The notes: generated by a model not told the origin, from the letters alone. Positions 1-13,166 are shown, numbered from the stretch's first letter. The stretch is 64,000 bases of DNA from Mactra quadrangularis (GCA_025267735.1 CM046308.1:34523267-34587266), one strand, 5' to 3'. Made by a program: numbers and translations.

Positions 1-140
1 AATATCTTGAGAAATAACAAAGATATAGAAGAAAGTATTTTACTGCACAAAAACTTTAATCAGAAATGTGGACGCGGACGCCGCCGCCGACGCCGGGGCG
101 AGTAGGAGAGCTCTACATTACTTCGTAAAGTCGAGCTAAA
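1..140 (+). repeat. End of a dispersed bivalve-type repeat
   Basis: A GC-rich block of GGACGC/CGACGC units (about 69-100) followed by GGGCGAGTAGGA lies in otherwise AT-rich DNA. The same arrangement (aacttaacca, then GACGCC units, then GAGTAGGATAG) ends the repeat at 25545-26160, so this is probably the same end of another copy whose body lies left of the window. Family assignment is by comparison within the window only. Confidence 0.45.
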
Positions 141-384
141 AATAAAGGAAAAATTACAGAAGCTTTAACTATGTGGGAAACCATGTACTCCAAATATTAC
201 TATCAGACGTTTAATGGGCATTTTCAGTGATAACATTTTTTTTCAAATGAGTATCAATCGAAATTTTGACACAAGACACTTCCCTACATAAGTTAAAGTT
301 TTCATTGGTAGTGTGACTCGTTTTCAGTGGTAATTATGCTGAATATGTCTTTCAGTTTTTTCCAAAACTAGATTGCGATTTGAC

Positions 385-472
385 GATCTCGAACGAGACG
401 AATATTCGTACTTGATTTTTCTAGTCGAGATTGCAAATATCCGAGTACTCGGATACTCGCCGCAGCCCTAGT
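385..472. mobile_element. Possible single end of a hAT-type MITE
   Basis: Read on the reverse strand this begins CTAGGGCTGCGGCGAGTA, which resembles the TAGGGCTGTCA ends of the two complete hAT-type MITEs at 8966 and 55146. Self-complementary ATCCGAGTACTCGGAT lies inside. I found no matching second end and no target duplication, so it may be a remnant. Confidence 0.3.
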
Positions 473-479
473 ATGCACC

Positions 480-3284
480 ACTGACAGTTGAATAAAATCA
501 TTCAATACATGATTGTATAACAATTACAAAAGTAAAGTTAATTTTAGATGGCATTATGTAATCAAATATTACATAATATATAACAGAAACATCTTAAAAA
601 AGTAAAGTCTGATCAATTACCGCCAGCCTGGAGGTCAGGGGGATAATTATTAAAATGACACAAGTTTGATGACCATGGTTGGAGGCTAGGAGCGGTTATT
701 ATTTTTCTACTTTTGTACCTTTTTCTTTAAAAATATAAAATTATTTTTCCAAGATGATAGGTTATGTTGTTGATAAAACATCTCCAATAGCATATGAGGA
801 AGCCCCATTACAACACTGGGAGTAAAGACTGGCTCTCTATTACTTTCACTCAGAATTGACATCCAACAGGGTACACAGTCAATATTTTCAATCAGCTGTC
901 TCTATACAACAACCATTGGTAGTGTCTATACAGCAACCATTTGTACGATAACTTGCTGCATGCTGGAATATGGTTTATCTATAATAACATGAAGCTTGCT
1001 GTATTATAGGACATTAAATGATTTCTCTCCAATATTTTGTGCTGGATCTGCGAACAATCACATTATATTGAAAATTAACAGCGTTGACATGGTGTTGTAA
1101 AATGTTAGAATATAAAGAAACGCTTGGTATTGGTGTCTTTTTGTGATGTGCTTACTGACTAATATTTTTTTTTGAAAACTGAAAAAACACTTTTGGAGTA
1201 TAAAATGTGACCTACAGAGGAATATGCTACATTTGAGATAAAGCAATCAAAATGGGTAAACTTTTTATTTCTGTAAAATTGTTTACTTGATAATTATAAT
1301 TACAAGAAATTGTTTTTTGGCAAAAAAGGTAAAATTTGTAGAGAAAATTATTTGGTTTTTTTTAATAAAATTGCACAAACACAATACAATACAAAATTAA
1401 GACAAAATAAAATTTAAATGAATATATGCTGTATTAACTGGGTATTAAATTGTCAATATCATATGTATTATGATACTAATGGAAAAAAGGAAAATAAAAC
1501 AGTTTCAAATTCTTAATACACAACTTTTGAGATATTGATGGTGTGTTTTTTGTAAGTTTATTTTGTCATTTCCTGCCATTAAGGAAGAAAGAAGTTTTCA
1601 GGATATTTGGTATGTGATGGAATAGATTAAAATTGTTGAATACAGCAACATTAATTAGCCTCCTAAATCTTATAAAAAATAACAATTTCATAAACTAAGT
1701 TACATTAGGAATTACATTTGAGCAAAATCACTTAGAGAACATTAATTTTGCACTCAAGCTTATAAAATCATAAACCAAATTATTAGTAAATTTCCAATAA
1801 TTGATGCATTAAGATTGTTTAAAATCATGATTTTACAAGATATCTTTTTTTATAACACCTTCATGCCAACTAAATGGCACAGCTCTAAGAACATGAATAC
1901 TGTTCCTAATCGCTTTCAGACCATCACACAATCTCTAGCTATTTGTTTAGCTTAAAGAGAATTGAGAAGTTTTTGTAATAAATAACCCAATTAATGGCAG
2001 AAAATCTACTTGTAGTAACAATTGATAAGATTTTGGTACAAGATAAAACATATCTAATACAGTCTATAGGATACAAGAATAATAAACAATGCTGCAGTCA
2101 GAATTGTTATTTCTAGCAGAGAACATTTCTGTACCGTTTTTTTTTACTTGACAGTATTTTACAATATCAATGCATTCTGCAAGTGTAATTAATTTTATTG
2201 CAGTTTTTATACCAACTAGTTTCTATTCCATATTCCATATCTGTGCCATCTCTTCACAATACAGGCTTAGGCAATACTTAATTATTTTTCTGAACAGAGA
2301 AATTCTACTATCTAAAGTTTTGTCAGTAAAATGTATTGTAAATTCATTTCAAGGACCATCAAGATCAATTGTATGGTCTCAATAGGGACCTTTTTGGGCC
2401 CCCAAAAATCGTAAAAAATCACATGGTTTTGCATAAACCAAAGTAAGGTCTTTATAGAGGAACTTTTCAAATGTTATCCCCCCAAGTACTCAAACTGTGG
2501 ACCATTTTGAACATTTTAACAGTAAGGACCAAGGCGACTTAAGGTTTAATAGTTCAGGATGCACCTGGGAGACAATATTAATTTTGCTTATGGTAATTTG
2601 CTGACAATGTTTATGTTTCAGTAATGAGATACGGTGCACCATCATATACTTGCTGTTGCATTAAATCAATGATTTAATTGATTGTAACATTTTGTACAAT
2701 AACAATGTTAATATTTATGAAACCAATGGACTTAACAATTCAATGGTGTGTTAATCCTGACTGACACATCCTCTCAATGTCTGCAAGTTAAGTATATTGA
2801 TTGAGTCTATACAATTAAGTCAAAATTTCATAAAGAATAATTTTAATTAAAACATTTACCCAATATTCAAAAGGTAAATAAATTGTTCATTGATTTTTTA
2901 AATCACTCCTTTACTAAAATAATTTATATTTTAAATTGGCAGCTCTATTACTGAAACATGCAGAATTTTCTAAACAGTAATAATAAAACTTAAACTATTA
3001 TAAAGCTAAATGAGATTTAATGACTTTGATGATTGTAATAGAGGCTCAAACCAACACAATCCATCCCCATAGATCTTCGAAAACAAGCCAAAGTGTGGTT
3101 CAAGGTAAAGTCAAGTGAACCGAATAAAATTACCAGTATTTTTTAAATAGGACGTGCTTGGTTGTTTCACAATAGCCAATGCAAATTCCTGATATTTCTG
3201 ATTGTTAACTCTGTCCAGTTAGTTAATTAAGGTTTAATCTTACGTTTAAATTCATAAGTTCAAGAATAATATCAGCTTGTTCAT
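480..3284. other. Intergenic stretch without a recognised gene
   Basis: AT-rich DNA with many stops in all frames. The start (about 477-515, with gcac.actgacagttgaataaaat) is similar to short segments at about 46670 and 59085, so it holds a minor dispersed repeat. Nothing else recognisable. Confidence 0.5.
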
Positions 3285-3460
3285 GAACAGACCAAATTGT
3301 TCATGAATAGACCAATGATATGTCGAAATGATCATGAACATATCAACATATTCATGAACAGACATACATATTCATGATCTTTAACATTTTTTAATGAACT
3401 TCTCTCCCAAGATGATGTCCAACAATTGGAAGATGTTCATGGAAATTCATGAATTCATAA
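3285..3460. repeat. TTCATGAA-rich degenerate repeat
   Basis: The palindromic core TTCATGAA and near variants recur at irregular 20-40 bp spacing, usually followed by CAGAC or TAGAC. A similar cluster occurs at 24370-24600. The units are too diverged to give one period. Confidence 0.45.
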
Positions 3461-3821
3461 ACCTGTACTTGCAGGGGTTAACTCCGATAGAACACCATCC
3501 AAAATTCTTCGGTGATGGACAGCCCCCCCCCCAAGAAAACAATTCTTATACAGAGAAATATACATGTAAATGTCTGAGGTGCTGACCAATAGCTGTTGTT
3601 GTCATCAACAATGATAGTAAATGACCAATGTCAAAAGGTCAAGCTTACATACAGACTACAATCACAGTATATTAGATACAGATACATTATTTATCTATCT
3701 AATATCAAGGTTTCTATACTTCATTAAGTCTATTGTATTCCTAGATTGCACTGAATGTCTATTGTACACTAGAGACATTCCTCATTATTGAGGGGTCATA
3801 AACAAATGGTGATATAGTCAC

Positions 3822-5484
3822 GGTGCCTATGTGTGTCTACAGTACGTCATATGACATTTTGTGATCTATCTGGGGGTGACCTATGTGTGTCTATGGTATG
3901 TCATGTGACATTTTGGGATCTATCTGGGCGTGACCAATGTGTGTCTATGGTATGTCATGTGACATTTTGTAATCTATCTGAGGGTGACCAATGTGTGTCT
4001 ATGGTATGTCATGTGACATTTTGTGATCTATCTGGGGGTGACCAATGTGTGTCTATGGTATGTCATGTGACATTTTGTGATCTATCTGGGGGTGACCAAT
4101 GTGTGTCTACAGTATGTCATGTGATATTTTGTGATCTATCTGGGGGTGACCAATGTGTGTCTTTGGTATGTCATGTGACATTTTGTGATCTATCTGGGGG
4201 TGACCAATGTGTGTCTACAGTATGTCATGTGATATTTTGTGATCTATCTGGGGGTGACCAATGTGTGTCTACAGTATGTCATGTGATATGTGATCTATCT
4301 GGGGGTGACCAATGTGTGTCTACAGTATGTCATGTGATATTTTGTGATCAATCTGGGGGTGACCAATGTGTGTCTACAGTATGTCATGTGATATTTTGTG
4401 ATCTATCTGAGGGTGACCAATGTGTGTCTACAGTATGTCATGTGACATTTTGTGATCTATCTGGGGGTGACCAATGTGTGTCTACAGTATGTCATATGAT
4501 ATTTTGTGATCTATCTGGGGGTGACCAATGTGTGTCTTTGGTATGTCATGTGACATTTTGTGATCTATCTGGGGGAGACCAATGTGTGTCTACAGTATGT
4601 CATATGACATTTTGTGATCTATCTGGGGGTGACCAATGTGTGTCTACAGTATGTCATGTGATATTTTGTGATCTATCTGGGGGTGACCAATGTGTGTCTA
4701 CAGTATGTCATGTGATATTTTGTGATCTATCTGGGGTGACCAATGTGTGTCTTTGGTATGTCATATGACATTTTGTGATCTATCTGGGGGTGACCAATGT
4801 GTGTCTACAGTATGTCATATGATATTTTGTGATCTATCTGGGGGTGACCAAAGTGTGTCTTTGGTATGTCATGTGACATTTTGTGATCTATCTGGGGGTG
4901 ACCAATGTGTGTCTACAGTATGTCATATGACATTTTGTGATCTATCTGGGGGTGACCAATGTGTGTCTACAGTATGTCATGTGATATTATGTGATCTATC
5001 TGGGGTGACCAATGTGTGTCTACAGTATGTCATGTGACATTTTGAGATCTATCTGGGGGTGACCAATGTGTGTCTACAGTATGTCATATGACATTTTGTG
5101 ATCTATCTGGGGGTGACCAATGTGTGTCTACAGTATGTCATATGACATTTTGTGATCTATCTGGGGGTGACCAATGTGTGTCTACAGTATGTCATATGAC
5201 ATTTTGTGATCTATCTGGGGGTGACCAATGTGTGTCTACAGTATGTCATATGACATTTTGTGATCTATCTGGGGGTGACCAATGTGTGTCTACAGTATGT
5301 CATATGACATTTTGTGATCTATCTGGTGGTGACCAATGTGTGTCTATGGTATGTCATGTGACATTTTGTGATCTATCTGGGGGTGACCAATGTGTGTCTA
5401 CAGTATGTCATATGACATTTTGTGATCTATCTGGTGGTGACCAATGTGTGTCTTTGGTATGTCATATGACATTTTGTGATCAAT
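3822..5484 (+). repeat. 54-bp minisatellite, about 31 units
   Basis: The unit runs GGTGACCAATGTGTGTCTAC, AGTATGTCATGTGATATTTT, GTGATCTATCTGGG (54 bp), repeated head to tail. Since 54 is 18 codons, one frame reads through units as GDQCVSTVCHVTFCDLSG, giving long apparent ORFs (3833-4768, 4747-5037, 5070-5486). These break where units lost one G (about 4733 and 5003), so the frame is not maintained; one unit near 4290 also lacks 3-4 bases. Variants (ACAG/ATGG/TTTGG before TATGTCAT; GTGACA/GTGATA/ATGACA after it) are interspersed rather than grouped, as expected from unequal exchange or gene conversion. I regard it as a non-coding satellite. Confidence 0.92.
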
Positions 5485-5932
5485 AGTGAGTCAAATATCA
5501 AAACAAACAAATTCTAAAGGTGCCAATAAGTCACATCTATATATATAGGACAATATACAGCAGGTAATGGTAGGACTATGCTTCTTTGATTGTTATAGTG
5601 GTCACCATCTCAGAGAGAGTCATTATTATTAGATTGTTTTTTAAACAAATACATCACTATCTTTAGATCTTATAAGGCTGTCAAGGAAAGATGGCCTTTA
5701 TAGTGATAGCATAAACTAAACTGGATGCTAAAAAGAGAGGTGACTGCTATTCTGTTGTCTAGAGTCAATTTTAGGGGACTTCAGGTTCATCAAGTCCATC
5801 CAAGACCAGAGTAAAAAGAGAGTCTTAAAATTGAATCATGCGTTAGCAGTCCTCATAGTCTGTATTGAAGAATAAAAAAATCATTAACAATCCTTCATAG
5901 CATTTGCTGTACTGAAACAAGACTTCTCAGTA
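5485..5932. other. Stretch without a gene
   Basis: Nothing recognised. AT-rich sequence between the minisatellite and the palindrome at 5933. Confidence 0.5.
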
Positions 5933-5958
5933 ATTATCGCTGCCTAGGCAGCGATAAT
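5933..5958. other. Perfect 26-bp palindrome
   Basis: ATTATCGCTGCCT followed directly by its exact reverse complement AGGCAGCGATAAT, with no spacer. It lies at the left edge of the dispersed repeat 5959-6895, so it may mark an insertion boundary or a cruciform-prone end. Confidence 0.8.
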
Positions 5959-6895
5959 AAAAATTATCAAGATTTGAGCATTTTTGTGTCCACACCCGGT
6001 TGCCTTAAGCAAATAAGAACAATGCATTTGATGTCACATGAAGAAAAATGGACGTCAAATAGTCAAAATAGGGGTGTGTGAATAGACTTGTTGACGGCAT
6101 GTTTTGTCCGGTTATCTGTTTGTATTACCAGAATATACCAATATTAATGTATGAACTAGTACCAGTTTCAAGAAAGTTGCAACATAACACCAGAAAATAT
6201 GCATAGCTAATTGTAAAATGTGTTTTTCTTTTTAAAACTCGCATTTGTTGAAAAAATGCAAACATATCTTCCCTACTGCCGGGCAAATCTAAATCAATGG
6301 TTTTACATATTGTTAGGCCATGCCAAATTGGAATTTTGTTAAGTGTCAACTAATGTTTGACAAACCTAGGTACCTATTTACAAAAAAAACACAAACCGAA
6401 AATGAAAACACAATCATGTCTTTCAAGCTAGTATTCACACAAATAAGTACTCGGTAATAAATGAATGATTATGACATTAATGTGAGATTAAAATAATTCT
6501 ATAAAAAAAGTATATACAACATACACATGTACATTTTCATTAATCAAATACACATAAACAAGGAACTATCAGTATTTCCTGAGATAAATCAGTTATCAAT
6601 CCCGGAACAACAGATCAAATTATTTAAGAAAATTTCACCAACAATTTTGTTTTGTTTTGGATTGAGGACTCTATTTAAAACCTACGCGCACGCGGATGAT
6701 TAACAAAATTCCGGTATGGTATGGCCTTACCAGAGCGCGCTAATTCCTGGAATTCTATAAAAAGACTCAATGGTTTTACATATCTTTACCAGGGCAAGCT
6801 AATTCTTGTATTCTATAAATAGACTTGGGATGGTTTGATACGCTGAGAATACACGGCTAAACAGCGATTTCAAGCATTTTTGGAAATGCCAATAC
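5959..6895 (+). repeat. Dispersed repeat family R1, copy 1
   Basis: Aligns by eye with 19745-20575 in the same orientation. Shared landmarks are AGATTTGAGCATTTT, TTTGTATTACCAGAA, TTTCAAGAAAGTTGCAA, TGTTGAAAAAATGCAAAC, TATTCTATAAATAGACTTGG and GATTTCAAGCATTTTTGGAA. A block of about 57 bp holding CTATAAA-type TATA-like sequence is duplicated in this copy (about 6731-6840). No intact ORF was seen; the short minus-strand frame at 6125-6349 is part of the repeat. Transposon class is unknown. Confidence 0.7.
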
Positions 6896-6965
6896 TTGTG
6901 ATATTCTAGTATCAATTGTATCATTGAATTTAAATCCTTTTATAGTATTAAGCAACACTTCTGTT

Positions 6966-7150
6966 GTAACCTGAATAGTCTCTATTACAAGTCCCTTGTA
7001 GAGTAACCTGAATAGTCTCTATTACAAGGCCCTTGTAGAGTAACCTGAATAGTCTCTATTACAAGGCCCTTGTAGAGTAACCTGAATAGTCTCTATTACA
7101 AGGCCCTTGTAGAGTAACCTGAATAGTCTCTATTACAAGGCCCTTGTAGA
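6966..7150 (+). repeat. Tandem repeat, 5 x 37 bp
   Basis: Exactly five 37-bp units starting GTAACCTGAATAGTCTCTAT and ending with an ACAAGGCCCTTGT dyad. The first unit differs by one base (AAGTCCC for AAGGCCC). The units abut without spacers, so it is not a CRISPR array. Each unit can form a short hairpin through ACAAGG/CCTTGT. Confidence 0.95.
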
Positions 7151-8957
7151 CATCAATATATGACAATATCATGTTACTACCATAAAAAGTTAAGTTATAA
7201 ACAATTTTAAAAATACCAAACAAAAAAATGTCAAACAATAGAATATTCCTAAAGGAGTTTTGGAACCAAAGATGTTAAATGATACCAAAGATGTATAAAT
7301 GGAACCAAAGACTTAGTAATGAAACAAAAGACTTTGTTATGAAACAAAAGAAAGACCAATTATTCTAGAGATTTAATTGCTGAATATTAAGTACATATTA
7401 TATTTCCAGGGAGTCAATAAAACTAGGAATAAATGCGCTCTGGAAGATCATAACAAATTTGTTAGGTCAAATAATTATTTATTTCCATAATAATCCATTC
7501 CCATCAATACTGTATAAAATCACATTTCTGTAGTTCTTAATTCTGTGATTTTTTTTATAAAAGTGAGGAATATTCAAATTTCTGCATTTTTTTTTCATTT
7601 TGACTATTTAAATAAATTCAGAATTTTGGTTTTTTAAACATTTAGTGGCTTCTAGCATAAGTCATCTCTTTTGCATTAACATTTTACAAGCACTACAGCT
7701 TTATAGTAATGTTTTATAGTAATGATCAAGCCAAATTTGTGAAATAAGTACTTTTCACTAGCCGTAAACATTGCAAGCCTTTAGTACCAAGCTTTGGGCT
7801 TGTGGGTTAAGGAAGTAAAAGAAGACATCCCTTAATGTGTAAGTTTAATTTCAGTATTTTTTACTAGTTAAACAGGTTAACATGTAACTATTTTATAGAC
7901 TGACACATTCCACATTGTCAATACCAGAATGGAAGACAGTTATGCAGGAAAACTACAACTTTCCTGAACAAAAAAATCAAAAATTCAGTTTCTGCGAAAA
8001 TGTCTAAATAATATGGAACAAAATGATTGATGGCATCACACTAAATGTCTTTTATTTGACAAAACAAAATGTCAGGAAACTTTTACAAAAATGAATTCAT
8101 TTGAGACATTATGTAAGAAAGCAAGAAGGGACCAGACAATTATTTTACTTAAATGACATTAATAGTCATAACTTTTACCATAAATATTGTTATACCAATA
8201 TCATTATCTAAGTTTCATCTTATTTCATCATGTATTGCCAAACCTTTCAAGCAAAAACTCATAAATGTAATTTAATATTTCCTTGAAGCATAGAGTAACA
8301 ATATATAAACAGAACTTTTATATAAATTGATGACCAGACGATGCAATCTAGCGAGCAGACGTATTAATACAAGTCATGACTTTCTGCCAACTCAAATAAA
8401 CTTAAGACATATTATACAAAGTTGGCATGTCTGGGCAATTCATTGCCAGTTAAACAAATACAAGATCAATTATCCTTTTACAGTAAAAGTCTTTATTCCT
8501 TCAATATTGTTTTGTAATAAGATTAAATAAAAGAAATACATCTTCTTATATGTTAAGATCTTATTCTATTTGGCACAATCTGGTTTTAACTGGCTCAGGA
8601 TGACAATTCTTATGGGAAGCCATGAATTGAACCTTCAACAGGTTTTGGTTGAGCTCTGTATTATTTTTGTAAAAACAAGAGGCTAAAACTGGAAACAAGC
8701 CCCAAAATTGTTTGGGTTCTGCTCCTCGGACATCAACATTACCAAACACACTGATCTGAAAGTAATGTACTTTAAGTATTGTATATTAGCTTCATTTATT
8801 GTTTTTTGTGAGCAGTCTGAAGACTGTACCCTTTATGTACAATTTTTATAACTGTTTTTTAAGCTACAGAAGAAGTGCTCAACTATTAGTTTATATTTCT
8901 TATGTACCTTGTTTCTTTCATAGTGGGAAGTGTAACGTTGTACTAAAAACTGTTTTT
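7151..8957. other. Intergenic stretch without a recognised gene
   Basis: AT-rich. Frames at 8327-8530, 8561-8749 and 8799-9023 have no recognisable protein features and no splice context. Nothing else seen. Confidence 0.5.
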
Positions 8958-8965
8958 CATATCAG

Positions 8966-9342
8966 TAGGGCTGTCATTGATAGAAAATTTTGTATCGATT
9001 TATCGAAAGGCAAGTATGGGTGATATATCGATATATCATGTCAGACAAGGAGTGTTATAGAAGCCACTACAACTCCAGGATATATATACTATATAATGCT
9101 CTCATGATGTTATGCATGATGTTAAAAGTTGTTTCAGACATCAAAACAAACTAAAACAAACCGTATTTTCTTGTTTTTGATACTTAACTGGAAACATGAA
9201 AACTCAGAAATATGTATAAGTCCTATAGTTATAGCTTTATGAAATACTAGATTGTATTGATATTCCAAATTGTGAATCAATATCGGATCGTCTATCAAGA
9301 ATCTGTGATACATCAATTTCGCAATTTTCGATGACCGCCCTG
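8966..9342. mobile_element. hAT-type MITE with 8-bp target duplication
   Basis: The left end TAGGGCTGTCATTGATAGAA and the right end, reversed, CAGGGCGGTCATCGAAAATT form imperfect terminal inverted repeats. The 8-bp direct repeat CATATCAG flanks it exactly (8958-8965 and 9343-9350). Eight-base duplications and ends of this kind are typical of the hAT superfamily. The 377-bp body has no transposase. It contains a perfect 18-bp palindrome TGATATATCGATATATCA at 9021-9038. A related element is at 55146-55578. Confidence 0.85.
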
Positions 9343-9350
9343 CATATCAG

Positions 9351-10030
9351 TGATTTAAACAAAACTCATAGGATAATGTTAGATACATGTAATGGCTAAA
9401 GACTTAAGTCACTTCAAGTCAGATTCAGTTCTCACTCTCAATTAGTACCAAGATATGACCTTTTGACCTTTAATTTCTTCAGACATTTTTCAAGCAGTAC
9501 TTGGCAGCTTATTGCCAATGCATCAATCAATTCCTGTTACTAGAGGACTTTATTAGTGTGAAAAAATGTGACATTCTGTGAAACTAGGAACAATGTTTGT
9601 GTCACCACTGACAATGAAATCTGGCTTTGTGAGGACAATCCCATGAAACTTAATGCATAATTCATTAACAAAATAGCTTGCTTAATTTAATGTCAACATT
9701 TGATTAAAAAATTGTCCAGCTGAAAACAGTAAAAAACAAACAATGCAAGAACACACTAATGGACATCTTCCATTAACAAAGAATTTTTAAACTTTATTCA
9801 CTAGTTTCTTTCTGTCATATGACATTTTTATTTCATTATTTTAAGAAGCATATTTGTATTTTTCATTTAATCAATAAATTAATCTAACCATAAATATAAA
9901 GAAATAAAAATCAGAAAGCAGCCTTAAAATGCCAAAGATGTTGATCTGCCAGTCCTTGCAAAGGTCCAACAAACTTTGCTATTGTGCCAGACAATTAACT
10001 TTTATCAAATGACCATATCTAGTGAATCAA
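9351..10030. other. Intergenic stretch without a recognised gene
   Basis: Nothing recognised between the MITE and the SINE at 10063. Confidence 0.5.
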
Positions 10031-10062
10031 AATCAAAATTTCCAACATTGTCCAGAAATGAG

Positions 10063-10383
10063 AGAGCCGCCAGGCTAGCTCAGTTGGTAGCACACAAGTC
10101 TACTGATCGAGGGGTCATGGGTTTGATTCCCAGGCGGAGCATACTTTCGAGGAGCTTGGTCATGAAATTATTTCTACGGCCATTCTCCCTCCTACCAATG
10201 ATTCTTAATTACGTAGGGCAGTCGTCAGTCACTGACAAAAGTGATAGTGCTAAGTAGTTGGTTAACAGCTAAATCCAGAGATTTAGCCTTTCGCGGAGGA
10301 GTGAGTAAGTTGACTGACCGTCATTATATGACCTATACAATGTGTTGCTACGGCATTAAACCCAACAGAAACAAAAATAAACA
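10063..10383 (+). mobile_element. tRNA-derived SINE, family 1
   Basis: The head resembles a tRNA gene: box A-like GGCTAGCTCAGTTGGTAG and box B-like GGTTTGATTCC, about 45 bp apart. A unique body follows (GTCATGAAATTATTTCTACG, TTGGTTAACAGCTAAAT) with a CTACGGCATTAAACCCAACA tail. It is flanked by a long imperfect direct repeat: 10031-10062 (AATCAAAATTTCCAAC, CCAGAAATGAG) and 10384-10418, the target duplication expected from LINE-assisted insertion. The frame 9976-10257 runs through it and is not a gene. Related copies are at 27393, 32041, 42845, 43130 and 58495. Confidence 0.9.
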
Positions 10384-10418
10384 AATCAAAATTTCCAACG
10401 ACATTGTCTAGAAATGAG

Positions 10419-13166
10419 TACATATTCCTTAAATGGTATAAAATATTCAATTTATAGAGAAAATTTGTTATTTATAAGATTGTTTTCTAAAAAACAGCTA
10501 TGTTATTTTCCATACCAGCATTTTGACCTCCAAGTTATCATTATCACAGACAGACTTTCTGTCATCAACCGCTGCCAGGCTCACCGATAGATTTATAAGT
10601 GTTTGGCAAAAAAAGAAAAGATTTAACTTCATATTTGCCATGTAAATGTCATCTTGTGTACAAATTCTTATTTCCCTAAGCAACCATAAGAAACCATGGA
10701 AATGTTTTAGAACTAGGAACAAGATCAATCTTTATATCTTTATTGGTGTGAATTTATCATTAATGCCAGATGTCCACCCATTAATCTTAAGAGACAAAAA
10801 ATGAAAATTATAGACAGTTTACAATGAATAAACCACAAACTGTATTTATCCATACAATCATGTATGCCTGTTTCACAATAGAGGAAGGGTTAACAAACAA
10901 ACCTACAGTAGATAAAGGAAGCATCACAATACATGAACAGTTTGACATCATATAGATTGCTTCACTTTACAAAACATACATCAATAGGTCAGAACGAAAC
11001 TAGTCTATCTGCATGTAAATAAAGAAGGATGTAGACTTGTTTCGCACTAACCCACCAATATGATCAATTTGTTATTGGAAATAAACAATAATGTTCTTTG
11101 TATTAAGAGTAGCCCAAAAACTGCAATTTATGAAATGATTTTCAGAATGCGCTAATTGTAGGAACGGCAATTTGTTAATATTTCTTGTTGTATTTTTACA
11201 TACTGCTCAAATAACTTGACAAGGGTATTCGATCAACACAATTTCCATGTAAAAATTCCATAATAAAATTCTGTATATTTAATGCTTTTAATAATAAATA
11301 GCTTTTAGTATTGGCACCCAATTAAAAATGTTTATGGAAAAGAGCATAAAAACAGTAGAAAACACATATTTTTGAGTGCCTAGCCTTTTTTTGACATAGA
11401 TAACTCATTGAAAATGTTCTATATTACTCACATAACAATCCTTATTTCTCTGGCAATTCTAAATGACCATAGCAAATTGAATATCCATAGTTATATTGAG
11501 TTGGAAATGGGTGGTACTATGTATCTGAATGTTAACATTTTCTCTAAGCCAGAGAAGAAAACAGAAGTAACCACCATTAAAGGTTGCCATCTAATATAAT
11601 TATTGTCTTTACGTTCTGATTTATGAGCCCATTAGTGGGGTACATGATTGCCATGGTAACAATGTCAACTTAAGAAAAATGGCACAACTCATAAACTACA
11701 AAATCAAAGAACTTTAAGTACTCACATAGTAAAATTGTCACTACACTAACAGATCACACCAGCTTCATTAATTTCGATTGTAGTAACATTATCACCATGG
11801 TTACTAAAGGATCTCCATGAAACCCTGTCTAGAGGATCATTTTTGTATGCTTTTATAGTGATTATTCCAGAACTCAGAAAAGGGCAGGGAGGCAGAGAAA
11901 GGGTCAGGGCATATCTGAGGGTAAATGTCTCAAATAAACTAATACTGCATAGAAAGATGCTAAAAAAGGCAGTGTGGAGAGAAATAGGGCAGGGTGCAGC
12001 GCCCTGATATTCTGCTTTGGAATAATCACTAGCCTGTAGATCAAACTTTACACATTCATTCTTTACTTCAAAATATTAAACAATGGTGAAAGCTTATATA
12101 ATACTGCTAGATCAGAATCAAAACACAAATACCACGAAAGTTTGTCTAAGTAAAATTGCCCATAGAGAACAAGTAAGAATCAAAAGACAGCAAAAATGAC
12201 AAAGTCAGACAAGTCAAACACCCAATTTGCTTGTACTTTGACACAAGCCTTGAAGTTCATGTTTTTGAACTTTTCTTATAAATTATACTGTATCATAATT
12301 ATGTATGTCATCAAAACTGAGTACATATGTACTAACAACTTTCAGACACCTCATTAAAATATTCTATTATCAAGAATTTCATAATGAAGAAAATCATTAC
12401 CGAAATATATAAATGTATGGAATCTAATGTAAACAATACAAGACAATCATCATAAATAAAACAAGAAAAAAGGCTAGAAACATTCAACAATGACAAAGAA
12501 AAATACAACCAACAAATTAATAATGAAACCATACTCGTTTATTGGTTCTTGGTGTTCTGTATTTAAGACAGAACCATTGATTCACCGTACAGACAGCAGT
12601 ATGTTAACCCATTTGTTAAGATGAATAAAGCCAACTTGTCACGTATATTTAATTGTTCTCCATAGACATTGATTTTATATAACGAAATATTATACAGAGG
12701 TCTAGCTAACGTAGACTCTTAGGAAGAAGATGAAACAATTTCTTATTGTGATTAAATTTGCATGCTGCAACCATATTAGGTCATTGACTTAAAACAATAA
12801 AGTTCTGCTGTAAAGAACACATTCATTATAGCAAAATCATGCAATTTCTTTCATTTTTCAAATTTGATAAGAAAAAGCTGTCTATATTAAGACTATTCGA
12901 CTATTATGTAGCAGAAACCAAATATTATTGATGGAGCCCCCCAAAATCATTCAAAGATTATTTTGTTCAATGAAAGGTCAAGATGTTCTGAATTAAGATT
13001 ATGATGGTCCTAACAGTGACACTTTATAGCACCAAATGTTCAGAGTTCCCTTTAATAATAGACAGGGAAACCCTCTTTTCATTGTCAAGAATTAAGGTTA
13101 CATAAGGCCATGACTAAATACCAAAATGATTTAAAATATACTATTGCCATGTGTCTTACTAATGTG
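10419..13166. other. Intergenic stretch without a recognised gene
   Basis: AT-rich. Short frames at 10498-10728, 11408-11599 and 12332-12532 look random. No repeat boundaries were found. A slightly G-rich patch at 11875-12010 has no identifiable content. Confidence 0.5.

Noticed and set aside
3833..5486. Long cysteine-containing repeat ORFs of 311, 96 and 138 codons
   Set aside because: They are read-through of a 54-bp minisatellite and break into different frames at single-base losses; no splice or signal context.
6966..7150. CRISPR-like array
   Set aside because: Units abut with no spacers and the context is eukaryotic.
9976..10257. 93-codon plus-strand ORF
   Set aside because: It runs through the tRNA-like head of a SINE bounded by target repeats.
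12240..12290. Minus-strand AAAAGTTCAAAAACATG as the missing RARS1 exon after GEDK
   Set aside because: Translation does not continue into the conserved TRSG.TVRL segment in any frame.
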